A DNA stretch of 64,000 nt from NCBI GenBank assembly GCA_963556145.1, contig OY744463.1:248001-312000 (forward strand). Reading direction: 5' to 3'. A program made the translations under genes and the position numbers. The notes under the pieces were generated by a model. The model ran no database searches and was not told the origin of the DNA. It saw nothing but the letters and a program-made list of their open reading frames with translations. This stretch comes from Hygrocybe punicea. Its lineage: Eukaryota; Basidiomycota; Agaricomycetes; Agaricales; Hygrophoraceae. Below, one piece after another: positions 1 through 10,198 of this stretch. The first letter of the stretch is position 1. Each line of letters begins with the position of its first letter.

Positions 1-599
1 CTGCTGGTTCACCCTCCTCATCCTCTACTTCCACCTCATAACACGAGACCTGCCCTCCATCGCCACCAAATGGCAAAATCGAATTCTAAAGTGAGTCTTT
101 TTGTTATATTCATATATTTATTCAATAGCGGCCTCCTAGCCCACAAGGTCGGCTCGACTTGCGGCCGCCGCTCGACGTTCTGTGGCCGACAATCGTTTCC
201 TGGTATGTGATCAAGGCCTTCTGATACGCGTGTGCTGACGTCGACCGTGACAGCGAGGACAGTCCGTCCGAGTCCGCTACGGAGCTGCATGGCAAACGGG
301 GACTTACGTCCAGGCCGTGAATCGGGTGAGTTTTTTGTATGATAGCCAATTCCGATGCTCATTCTGCTGCAAGGGCAACCACCGCGTTCGCATTCGTGTG
401 GATACTCTTGGTGAAATCACCGTCGATTTTTCGCGGTATGATGTGGCGCGACGTTGAATGGATTTATTGTTTGTAAAAGTACCTTTCATTGATTATATTT
501 GACATGGCGTTGTGCGCTACAAGCCCCCGCACTCGGTCTGCCCAATCCAATCGCACGCAAAAAAGAAATGAGTCAGAAACGCCAACAAGTCCCTCTTTC
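1..599. other. Left edge: possible exon end, otherwise no gene
   Basis: A plus-strand frame is open from base 2 to a GTGAGT splice donor near base 90 and encodes a short hydrophobic stretch followed by a basic one. This could be the last part of an exon whose gene starts outside the window. I do not recognise the product and nothing downstream clearly continues it. The remainder of this stretch holds only short frames without family features. Confidence 0.25.
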
Positions 600-1060
600 A
601 CCGATGAAAATATTTCATGGCCTACGTTCTATTAGCAAGCGAAGAAAAACCCAGTCCCAACTATTTGAAAGCAAAGACTAACGGCTATAATTAAATAGAA
701 TCCGATACTTTTCGACATGACCCACTCAAAAATAATGGAGTTGCGGTCAGCAAGCTTCAGGCCTCAGAACGCTAAAGCCGCTTGGATCTGCGACGGGCCT
801 CATGGGACCCATTGCATCTGCGTCGGTTGCCTACTCCTTGGCGAGATCTACGGCCCAAACGATCAGCAGAGCATAATGAATTCGAACAAAATAATCGGAA
901 CCTTGGTTAACACAGCATTATCGTTGATAAATTGGATCAACTAGCTGAGCCATTCTTTCCGCTCTGTTAGCTGTGCGGTAAGGTCGTGGTTGCACCGCAC
1001 AACTGCAAGTGTCGCTGTCCTGGCTTGAAGTTCCTGACCTAAATCGAAGACAGCGTCAGT
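600..1060. repeat. Dispersed repeat block R2, copy A
   Basis: Direct, gapped match to 30335-30720, recognisable from 'ATTTCATGGCCTACGTTC' through 'AGCTTCAGGCCTCAGAACGC'. Differences are mostly transitions. Neither copy has a convincing protein frame. Part of the same material (the segment around 30640-30860) reappears inverted at 37380-37600, so this is a family of non-coding or decayed elements. Confidence 0.7.
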
Positions 1061-1559
1061 CCGTGGCCAAAGCTAAATAAAGTACTTCAAGTTGTAATAA
1101 GTAACTTCGACCACAACGACGACTCGGACTACAAAGATGAAGAACACACAACTTGAAGATGACGGGGAAGAAGACAACGAGGGCGGGCTTACATGCGAAC
1201 GTCCCCACTGAAATCCATCCAGAGATCCTGCATCTTCTCGACGCGTACAAAAGACAGACAAGGTCGGCCGCGCATACTCTCAAGGGCGAGGGCGAGTGGG
1301 TTCTGGAGGAGATTGAGGCCAGCGCTTGGGGCTGAAAAGGTGAGACCGTCCAGGAGGAGATTGGAGTCTGGGAGAGAGAGAGCACCACGATAGAGCAGGC
1401 GGTACGCCAAGGTGGTTTGACCAGAAGAGAACATATTCGCCGTCGTCAGTGACAATTTCCACAATGTCTGGCAACTCCTTTGTTGCTGTCATTTTACTCG
1501 CTCTGCAGAGTGTCTTATATTTCCTTACCAGATAGTTTACTTTCTTGATTGCTCGTTCT
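1061..1559. other. No supported gene
   Basis: Several overlapping short frames exist on both strands, including a minus-strand one beginning near 1492, but none has a recognisable domain or consistent intron structure. I see nothing else here. Confidence 0.4.
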
Positions 1560-2290
1560 GAGATGCGAGCGCTTTGCGCCGTTACGAACTTGTCTTGAAT
1601 GGAGACCCAATGATTTTATCTCTGAGCGGGAATATCAATTGCCATTCGTTATCGCGTCCAGTGCTTGAGTTCCGGAATATCTACGGTGTACATGAATGCC
1701 AGTAAAGAAAAAAATTAGCGGTTGACCTACAACGAAGTTTAGCATGATGATAATTGAAACATGAGAGACTGACCTTCGCAAAACATTCCTCCCGGAATCG
1801 ATGTCGTAGGCCAGGTTTTTTTAGCTCACTCCACTTCTCGACTTCCCTCGCCCCATAGATAAATATCTCATCGGCTGGGTTACTAAAACCCTTCTGGTCC
1901 GCTAAATGGACCGTCAAACTCATCCAGTCCAGGAACGAGTAGCCACGGATCGTGTGGTGTCGGTGGCCGCGATGATATCCCTCCCTGAAAACTGCTGTAA
2001 GTCTGCGGATGGATTCAGGAAATGATCGCTTACACGTAACAAAGATTTTTTACTTCAGCCGCTTTTATCTGGGCCGAGGACTGTGAGCAATGGTCTTACT
2101 GCATCGAAGGTTGGAAACAGTTGTCGTCGGCGCCAGAGCGATGGTAACGAGTTCACAGTTGTAAAAACTGAGCGAGGGAAGGTGTTGGTGGTGAGCGAGC
2201 GGTGGGATGTGACGGTTGAGGGTCAAGTGTGGTCAGTGTTGACTTGGTTGAATATACCTGTGCATCGTTTGTGCCTGCGTACAAAACACA
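1560..2290. repeat. Dispersed repeat block R1, copy A
   Basis: Direct match to 28299-29290. The two copies start with the same 60-base stretch ('GAGATGCGAG..GATTTTATCTCT') and run in parallel to the region after 'TTGACTTGGTTGAA'. Copy B has about 240 extra bases (28363-28602) that are missing here. Differences are mainly transitions. Confidence 0.75.
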
Positions 2291-3602
2291 GTACCAAAAA
2301 AGTTGCATCGTTCACACCAACTTGTACACTCTGCACATCATTTGTGCTTGGAAACAGTCGCTTGGTGCCGATGAGATATGAGCCGACTGGAGTCCATCAC
2401 TAAGGGTCTTTTGGGAAAGGATCACCGAGACAGCTATGCTGAGATGAGGAAACAGACCTGACCAGAATAAAATCTATCAGCGGGGCAGCTCAGGTAAGTC
2501 GTCCAATAACCATTTAATCTCCAATTTTCACCTTCACTTTCAACCAGCACACCTGGGGCTGGTGGAAGTCATCTCCGGTTCCCTCCCTCTCTTGATCCCC
2601 ACCTCGCACTTCACACGCACTTTCCCTCAAGCACTCCATTGCCCAAGATACGTCCTCCTACACCCATGCCCTTGCTATCGAAACCCTCCTCGGTGGTCCT
2701 GACCACATGGCTACTTGTTTCGGGACTTGCGCTCATGCATCACTCATCGCCGAGTGGCTGGGTTTTAGAACGGAATGCTGATGACATACTCGGTAGTGGC
2801 TTCTTATAGATGAGAGCGGGGTTGGGAGGGAGGAATCGATGGGTGATATCCGACTCGTGAGGGCGTCCTTGCCCGAAAGTCGAGGCGGCGGGGAGGGATT
2901 ACCGCTGTCATTCACAAGTCGCTCATAAGAAAAAATGAATTTGACGTACTCTCTATTTCTTCACCAGCGACAAAAAAATGATTGCCTGCGGAAGCGCAAT
3001 CTTGGTGAAATTGTCGTTGATGTTTCACAGTATGATGTGAAGCATATTTAACATACTTACTTTAACTGGCGGGAAATGTTGAAAATTGATTTGATTTCTG
3101 ACTTAATCATCCATGATAACTGTCGGACAAATAGTGTGCGTGGATTCGTTAAGGTCAATATCATCATGAATGCTTTTTTTTTGAGTCATATTATTGTCCC
3201 TCTTACATACAAGGGCGAAGTATATATGAAACGGGAACCTTCCCGGAACCTGTGCCTCTGGTTTGCGAGTGCAACCATGACGGAGTAAGTCCCCCGTGGC
3301 TCCAGCATATCCATGCTGTTTTAATCGCCTGACCTGACGTACGAGGGGGCCCATTGTCTGAGACTGGTGTGGTGGATAAACGGGTGGTCTAGACCAGCTA
3401 AGTGCCCGGCTGCCTGAGCGGACATGCACGGAGGGGGGCTGTCACAGGGAGGAGAAGCGGAAGAGGGGGATCCGAATGAGAACTCGAGGGTGAGAAGTTG
3501 TGTGGGTTGAGGGTCGATTGCCGGGTGTGAGACTAAGTTGAGGGGGTCGAGATTGCTCATGCGTAGGTGTGGCGGGGAGGTGTCCCAGCGTGGGTGAGCG
3601 GA
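2291..3602. other. Repeat remnants, no supported gene
   Basis: The segment around 2890-3010 matches 30878-31000 in direct orientation (shared 'GACGTACTCTCTATTTCTTC'), and bases around 2755-2890 resemble the inverted strand of 37840-37900. The rest is unassigned. No frame here has family features. Confidence 0.5.
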
Positions 3603-3708
3603 GGGTGAAGGGAGGAGGCATACTGCGTTGGAGTAGGTTAGCTATGTGAGTGTGGGAGAGGAGAGATCACCAAATGAGTCTTTTAGTCTCCCTGTGCTTT
3701 GTATGAAT
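3603..3708. repeat. 106-bp direct repeat, left copy
   Basis: Matches 4355-4460 with five differences, all transitions; four of the five are CpG in the right copy and TpG or CpA here. The two copies exactly flank a 646-bp fragment of a deaminase-like gene. Confidence 0.85.
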
Positions 3709-4354
3709 GTTCATAGTGTAAATGGGGGGAAGGTCTGAATCGGTCGTATATTCGACCGCCAACTTCATCAGGTTCGGGATCCCGAGTTTAGAAAGTTTCA
3801 GGAAGTGTTCATTGAGAGGCTGTGAAAGCGATTTGAGGAAGTCTGCGTCGCGCTTCCCCGAAGAGGTATTTATCGACTGTGGATCTGGAAAAAGACGACC
3901 ACCGGCACCCTCGGCTCTGGCCCGGGATGGTGAGATATCAAGAAGGCATTTGAAGAATGGGGCGGAATATTCTGGGTTCTCCCACCTCGAGAGCATCTTT
4001 TCATAGGACTTCGCAGCGACATACGTGAAGATACCAAGGGTGTCTGCATTATTCTGATCCACTCCATTTAGTAGGTCGATCACGGAGGCTGCGTGGGATT
4101 GAAATGTTTGCGATGTCCTAATACAAATCATGAGAAATTGAGATATCGAGACACTGCTACTTACCAAGTCTCTCTCACGTAGGGCAAAGGGTCGCGCAGG
4201 TCGATGCCAGTTGGCTCTGGATGAATAAAACAGGGACTTTTCCCTTTGAATGTCTGGGCATCGGATGTGTCTGGCCTTAACTTCACGATCCTGGGGTTCA
4301 CCGTTGCGAAGAATGTTGGAGTAGTGGCGGTAAAAGTACTACCCTCAGGCTCGC
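3709..4354 (-). pseudogene. Deaminase-like gene fragment (copy 3)
   Basis: Near-identical to 22911-23556, the 5' half of deaminase-like copy 1 on the minus strand. It includes the end of exon 1, the 47-bp intron with its GTAAGT donor, and most of exon 2. It lacks the start of the gene and the whole catalytic half (HxE and CxxC motifs), so it cannot encode a working protein. Because the intron is kept, it came from DNA and not from a spliced transcript. It sits between two 106-bp direct repeats, which suggests insertion during repair of a staggered break that duplicated the target. Function: none expected. Confidence 0.8.
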
Positions 4355-4460
4355 GGGTGAAGGGAGGAGGCGTACTGCGTTGGAGTAGGTTAGTTATGTG
4401 AGTGTGGGAGAGGAGAGATCACCGAATGAGTCTTTTAGTCTCCCTGTGCTTCGTACGAAT
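4355..4460. repeat. 106-bp direct repeat, right copy
   Basis: Partner of 3603-3708; the copy that keeps more CpG sites. Confidence 0.85.
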
Positions 4461-5408
4461 TTGATAAGCTCTTGGATGCCTCTGGGATCATTGAGGAGGG
4501 ATGGCGACGACACTGTCCAAGGCGGCTATTTGTCAGAGTATTCCGGTGAGGGTGGATATACTGTAGTCATGATCAGGGGGAGAAGGGACTTAGCGAGGAG
4601 GAAGTCGACTGCTTGTTGTAGGGTATCTGGTTCCGCAAGCTCCGGTGTGGTATCAGGGACGCTGTTTTCCTGATTGGACGAGGATCTGGTCGTTCTGGAG
4701 GATTGGGATGCTGGCGTGTTGGCTTGTGGTTGTTTGCCTTTTTTATTTTTCGAGGTACCGTCAATGGGAGTAGCCCAACTTCGGAGGCTCATCTCTGTGT
4801 ATATGTTAGGGGTAGGCTTGAGGATGAGCTTAGAGGGGATTGATAGTAGAGAAATGAAGCTAGCAGGCCTATAGCCCCATAAACGAAGAGCTCCTTTTTC
4901 GGGTCCCAGTAGGGGTACCATGCGGTTTAGGATCAAGAATCGTCCCATGAATGCTTTAATTGCCATCAATGTCATGTATGTCCTTGTAGCGTTCTTTCAT
5001 CTTATACTTCTACAGAAACCTTTCCCGAACCAGACATTTTATGTTTTTGATGGCAGGTCGCTCTGCGTGCACCACTATTATGAAGCGAACGACTCACTCT
5101 GCGCAGCGGGCACATGCATTCAACCGATTAAGGGACCATGCGCGGTATCCCATACAGGCGACCATTACCATTCTGACCATCTCTAGTGCGAGCATCCCGG
5201 AAACCCCAAGTGTCGCGAGCAACTGGAAAAGTACTGGGAGGTGGATGACAGGATGTGGTGCGAACGACATGCGAATGCTGCACGAAACGGGGACAGTGGA
5301 TGGCTCCAAGTGCTAGAACTGCTAAGCAGTTGACCCCATTTATTGAATTGGCAGGAGGTGGGATACAAGGAAAAGATTAGACGTACCTGACTATGATCCT
5401 GCCAGGCC
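4461..5408 (-). other. Possible remnant of a membrane-protein gene
   Basis: On the minus strand, 5094-5309 encodes a stretch with a hydrophobic helix-like segment, and 4526-4975 encodes another hydrophobic segment followed by a Ser/Thr/Asn-rich tail. The order could fit the 3' part of a multi-pass fungal membrane protein with short introns, but I could not build a clean model and do not recognise a family. It may equally be non-coding. Confidence 0.25.
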
Positions 5409-6645
5409 TCACAAATTCTTGAATGAGTCCAACAGCTCTTTAAACCATGTGATTGAAGACGGTGTTTGGGATGTCATTTTCGTCGTGATTCTAGAATAAA
5501 GTTCCAGTTTGAAGGCGAAAAGGGACTTACGTGCCTTGTTCGAAGATACAGATATGGCCTGGGACATATTTGATAAACTACGGACACGGGACTGTGACCC
5601 AGGTGCCAGAAGATCAGAAATGAACCGAAGCAACTGGGTCTTGCAGAATTCAACCATACGCTTGACCACGGCGTCGTCCAGCATTTCAGGCAAGGCGCAA
5701 CCAAAAAGAAATTGATGTGAGCCGAGGATGTTGAAATGGGGCTCGATTAATGAAAAAAGAGCTGCGCACATGGGGCATAATGTTTTCGATACGCTGACGG
5801 TATTATGAACGTCCTAATAAGGATCAATTAGTTAGATGTGCAGTAAATAACAATATAACTTACCTGGAGCCCAACGTCAAAGCTCTCGGCACCGGAACAT
5901 TGTGCTAGAATGAGGTTAAGTAGTATGGCCTCGCAATGCAGTGTCCCTGTAAATTTTAGTTTGTGTCGAATCAACTGGCATAGTCGGGCGGATGCTTCGG
6001 AGATGGCCATTTCCGAGTATTTGGCTTTAAGCATGACTTCTGTGACGATGTCTTGCCAGGGAAGTAAGGCCTTCGGTGGACGTGCGGCGGCGATGATCAC
6101 AATTGAGAGGGGTCAGTCCATTGGGTGTAATACACCGATGAGGATGGTGAGAGCCTCGAAGTAGATCACTTGAAGCCACAACCATTCCACATACGAGCCG
6201 CACACGGAAAGCGGCTCCTTGTTGGGAAGAATGGTACCAGGTTGAACATCCCGAAGGTCCGGATCCAACTCCTCATCTCCATCTCGACCCTCATCCTCGT
6301 TGCCACCGCCATCGACGTCACGATGCGCATTTGGACCCACACCTGCACTTGCACCCACCCCCGTACCCACACCTGCACCGGCACCCGTTCCCACATGTCC
6401 ATCCGCCACTTGACAATTCACAGTGCGAGGGTCCGTAGGCTGGATTCTAGAAATGTGTTCCTCGAGAAAAGAGGAATAAACAAAGTCCCGGAGCATAAGG
6501 GCACACGTGGTGAAACAATGGACAACGGCTGCGAAATCATCTACCTCCTTATCCGACAAAGGTTTATTTGTGAACTTGTGAAGTGCTGCAAGAGATCGAT
6601 CATAGCACCGGAGGAGATGGCATAGTAATCGGTGGACTTCTTCGC
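5409..6645 (-). pseudogene. Deaminase-like gene copy 1, catalytic 3' half
   Basis: Continuation of the gene that starts at 23845 and is cut by the Gypsy element. After the 4-bp target duplication the frame resumes with residues that in copy 2 follow directly on its upstream half. A 50-bp intron lies at 5814-5863. The downstream parts carry an HCE motif (HxE) followed by VSKTLCPMC (CxxC), the zinc-ligand pattern of deaminase-fold enzymes; the arrangement resembles the OTT_1508-like deaminases known from fungi. An in-frame TGA at 6113-6115 falls opposite an Arg codon in copy 2, so a CGA to TGA change is likely. A Gly/Ala/Val-rich minisatellite insertion lies at about 6300-6400. Substrate unknown. 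A short alternative intron near the 3' end is possible. Confidence 0.65.
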
Positions 6646-7441
6646 TGTAGAGGGTCCTCGACCCTCTGAGGCCGTAACATCGATATCTAGCGAATCCGCT
6701 CGAACCCGACGTCTCTAGCAATCTACGTTTGAACCCGACGCAACCCGACGCAACCCGATGCATACCGACTAGCACGGCCGCTCACGTACCTGGTCGGTCT
6801 ATCTCATAAACTCACGGAACTTCAAATAGCAAAGATAGATCTCATTGGACTGGGATCCCGACATCGGACTTGCCCTATTCACACCTAGCGTCTCCCTTAT
6901 GGGGATATAGTAAAGTATATTGCATCTTTTACGTTTTTTATATATCTTCCACCCATTTTCCCTGTCATCGTCGCCTCGCAATGCTCTTCCTACTTCCCCA
7001 TTTTTATTCTCCTTTGTCTCCTCTCATCGGCCGAGGACTCTCGTCCGAATCTAGGTACACAAATTTGTAGTATAAAAACGGTGCCCAAGCGCCATCTCAG
7101 AATAAGAAAACCAGTTCCCCCATTTCCTCTCTCTGAGAATTAGTCTCTCAGTAAATTCCATCGCACACATTGCTCGTCGGATTCCTCGACGCACTCCCCG
7201 TCCTTCTACCGTCTTAATCTCTACGTTTCTCGTCACCCGACACCCGACCCGCCGTACCCGACATTGTCGGCTTCGTCGGCTTCGATCGGTCTCGATAGAT
7301 TTCAATAGTTTACTCGGCGGCTTCTTACTTTTTATATCCTATTTTCTTACTGAAGCTTGTTAGACTATTCCTAGTCACTTCTACGCTGACCCCACAGGCT
7401 TAGGATTATTATTCCGCAGCCACCCCGACCTCGCCTTTACA
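6646..7441 (+). repeat. Left LTR of the Gypsy element
   Basis: 796 bp, TG..CA. It opens with a perfect hairpin (AGAGGGTC - loop CTC - GACCCTCT). A TATAAAAA box at 7071-7078 is the likely promoter for the genomic transcript. An imperfect relative lies at 61695-62587. Confidence 0.95.
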
Positions 7442-7443
7442 TC

Positions 7444-7460
7444 TGGAGCCCACCACGAGG
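7444..7460 (+). promoter_or_regulatory. Candidate primer-binding site
   Basis: Two bases after the LTR comes TGGAGCCCACCACGAGG, which begins with the TGG expected to pair with a tRNA 3' CCA end. I cannot name the tRNA. Confidence 0.45.
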
Positions 7461-7942
7461 AATAGTCTAGCACCACCATAGCTTCCTCTTCCCGTATCCC
7501 TCCCTCTGACCGTCATCTTCGAGAACTTCCTCGAAGAACTCTTCAGCAAGAACTCTCTTTAGCCGCCTTCGACCCGACAATCGACGACGACTTCTTCCAG
7601 CTAGTACCCGACCACCTCGCTCGACATAACAATCTCCCGCTCGTCTCAGGGTCAAACACCCCCCTATATCTTTCATCCGACAGTCTCGAATCGGTCGATA
7701 TACCGATAATTACCATTACACCCGACTCATCCGATCTCAGTTCGACACCCGCATCGCCTACGTCCCCGACTTCGACCTCGCTAGAACCCCCATCCACGTC
7801 TTCGCTCTCGACATCGAAAACTCCATCATCGTCATTGTCCCCGTCTTCGTCTTCGTCCACGCCGTCATCGCCCACGTTACCCGACCCGTTCATCGTACAC
7901 CTGACAACCGCTTCATCGACATCTCAGCTCCTTCCACTCACA

Positions 7943-10198
7943 ATGACTTCGACCTCTGGATCCTCGACCGCTCCCCACGTTACCGCTCCCCATGTTACTC
8001 CACGACAAATGCCCGCTCGCGGTCACTCCACGGCCCCGACCTTCGACGGGAACCCGCTCAATTGAAACCGCTTCTTCGAAGAAGTCGAGATACTTGCTGC
8101 CGATGCCGCTCTCGACGACGCAGGACGCATCAAGCATAGTCTGCGCTACACGTCGCTTAGTGACTACGAGCTTTGGGCAAGTTTACCTAGCGCGACCGGC
8201 GTCAATTATGCCGCATTCAAAAGGAGCGTACTCGTGCTATACCCGGGCACGGAAGACGATCACCGGTACACTATGGCGGATCTCGACCGTCTTACGCACA
8301 CCCAAACCGCTTACGGTATCCGTACCCGCGCCGAACTTGGCGAATATTACCGCGAGTTCATCCGAATCTCAGGGTTTCTTCTAGACAAGGGTCGGATCTC
8401 TCCCCGAGAACGCAACATCGCGTACGAGAACGGCTTCCATGTCGAGCTTAAAAAGGACATCAAAACCCGTCTGCAGTACCAAAAGCCGAACCATTTCCAT
8501 AGCGACCCTTACGACTTCCAGGACTTCCACAATTGTGCCCACTTCCTGCTGGCCGGAACCGCGGCCGAACCGTCCACCGTCTCTCGTCTATCGTCAACAT
8601 CGCCTGCCGCCATCCGGTACTCGACTCCAATAGAACCCGCCACCCGCTACCCGCCACCCGCTTGCTATGACCCGGTCATTCCTAAAGCGGAACCGGTCGA
8701 ACCTAACGTATCCGACCTATTTCGTCTCGTTTCGCAACAACTCGCTGTCCTCACGCAAGCCCTCACCGAACGCAACAACCCCCCAAAGCCGTGTGCAAAT
8801 AGGGCTGAGCCGACCACCGCGGGACAGGGTTTCACCAATTTCAACTGCCTCTTTTGCGACGACCCGTTCCATCGTATACGCGATTGTCCCATCTGCGAGC
8901 AGTACACTCGAGACGGGATATGCCGCAAGAATGAGCACGGCCGCATCGTGTTGCCTAACGGAATGTATCTTCCAAAGGCTATCGTCGGCAAAAATATGAG
9001 GGAACGCTTTGACGCGTGGCACGCACAGAACCCCGGCAACCGCGCTCCCCCTGCCCGCAACCCCACAGAACCATTCCAACGCGACCCGCCGCCTCATGTA
9101 AAAGCTAACTTCGTCTCCGCCGTCGAAGTACCCACCTACGAACCAGAGGTCACCACCGAGTACGCCAACATCTTTCAGTCCACGACGTCCGACATCGACG
9201 ACGACAACGAACAGATTAAGGTTCTGGAAGCCGAAGTGCAGCGGCTTCGTAAACGGGTTAGATTCGACGGTGTAGAAATCCCATCAAAGACGAAAGGCAA
9301 GTCTAGAGAAACGTTTCCCAATCTGCCCACCACTTCCACGTCTGTCCCCGCCGCGAAACCCGCCGAGAAAACGGCCAGACCTATCAACGAGCAGCCAATC
9401 ACCATAGTCCCCCCTTCGAACACGCGGCTGACCGAGCCGACCGCCCTTGTACCGCGCACTCCCCAGAACCTTCCCGCATCGCACCCCCAATACCGCTACC
9501 AAGCCCCCATCGAAGATCCCGGTATCGCCAAATCCGTCATCGACCGCGCGCTCGATTCTCAAGTCTGCATTTCGCAGCGAGAACTTTTAGCCATGTCGTC
9601 CGACGCCCGCCGTCACATGAAGGACCTCACTACGTCGAAAAAGGTCACCGCCGAAAGTAACAACGTCGAGGTTTTCCATTTTCACGCACTCGAAATCCCC
9701 ACTCGCGCCTGTCAACACTGTCAGGAAAACGTCCCGCTCGTCGTCGGCCGCGACTCAGTCCCTCTCCGTGCGGTCTACCCGCTCATCAACGGCAAATTCG
9801 TATTCGAGTGCGTCCTCGACAACGGTTCCATGATCATCGGCATGCGACGCGATATTTGGGAGAAACTCGGTTACGGCCTCCAAAACATGAAGATGCGAAT
9901 GCAGTCGGCAAACAAGAGCGACAACGATACCCTCGGACGGATCGCAAATCTTAAATTCACCTTCGGCGACGTCGATCTTTTCCTCCAAGTCCAAGTCGTC
10001 GACGACGCCCCCTACGAGATCCTCATCGGCCGCCTGTTCTTCACGCTTTCCGAAGCCCTTACGAAGGATTATAAAAACGGAGAACAACAAGTCACGATCA
10101 CAGACCCAAACACCGGCGCCGTCGTCACCTTGCCCACCATCGAGCATAACCAAAAGAACCGACGAGAGCGGTCCGACACCGGAAAACCGGATTTTTAG
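7943..10198 (+). pseudogene. Gypsy Gag-protease frame, one stop
   Basis: First ATG of the frame is at 7943; the frame is open upstream but has no earlier ATG. After a Ser/Thr/Pro-rich leader the capsid-like region follows, then a CCHC zinc knuckle (C-x2-C-x4-H-x4-C) near residue 300 and an aspartic protease near residue 625. The protease motif reads LDNGS, with Asn where Ser or Thr is usual. An in-frame TGA at 8063-8065 interrupts the capsid part close to its start; the frame is open on both sides. The frame ends with TAG at 10196-10198, overlapping a slippery run of T that leads into pol. Confidence 0.85.
10192..10198 (+). promoter_or_regulatory. Putative -1 ribosomal frameshift site
   Basis: The Gag frame ends GAT TTT TAG. 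With five consecutive T bases, a Phe tRNA on TTT can slip back one base and pair again with TTT, after which reading continues TTA GAA into the open pol frame. Gag is in frame 2 and pol in frame 1, exactly the -1 relation required. No ATG opens pol in a convincing place. Confidence 0.6.

Noticed and set aside
6799..7305. Small frames inside the LTRs (also at 22260-22766)
   Set aside because: Identical in both LTRs, no features, and located in promoter and leader sequence.
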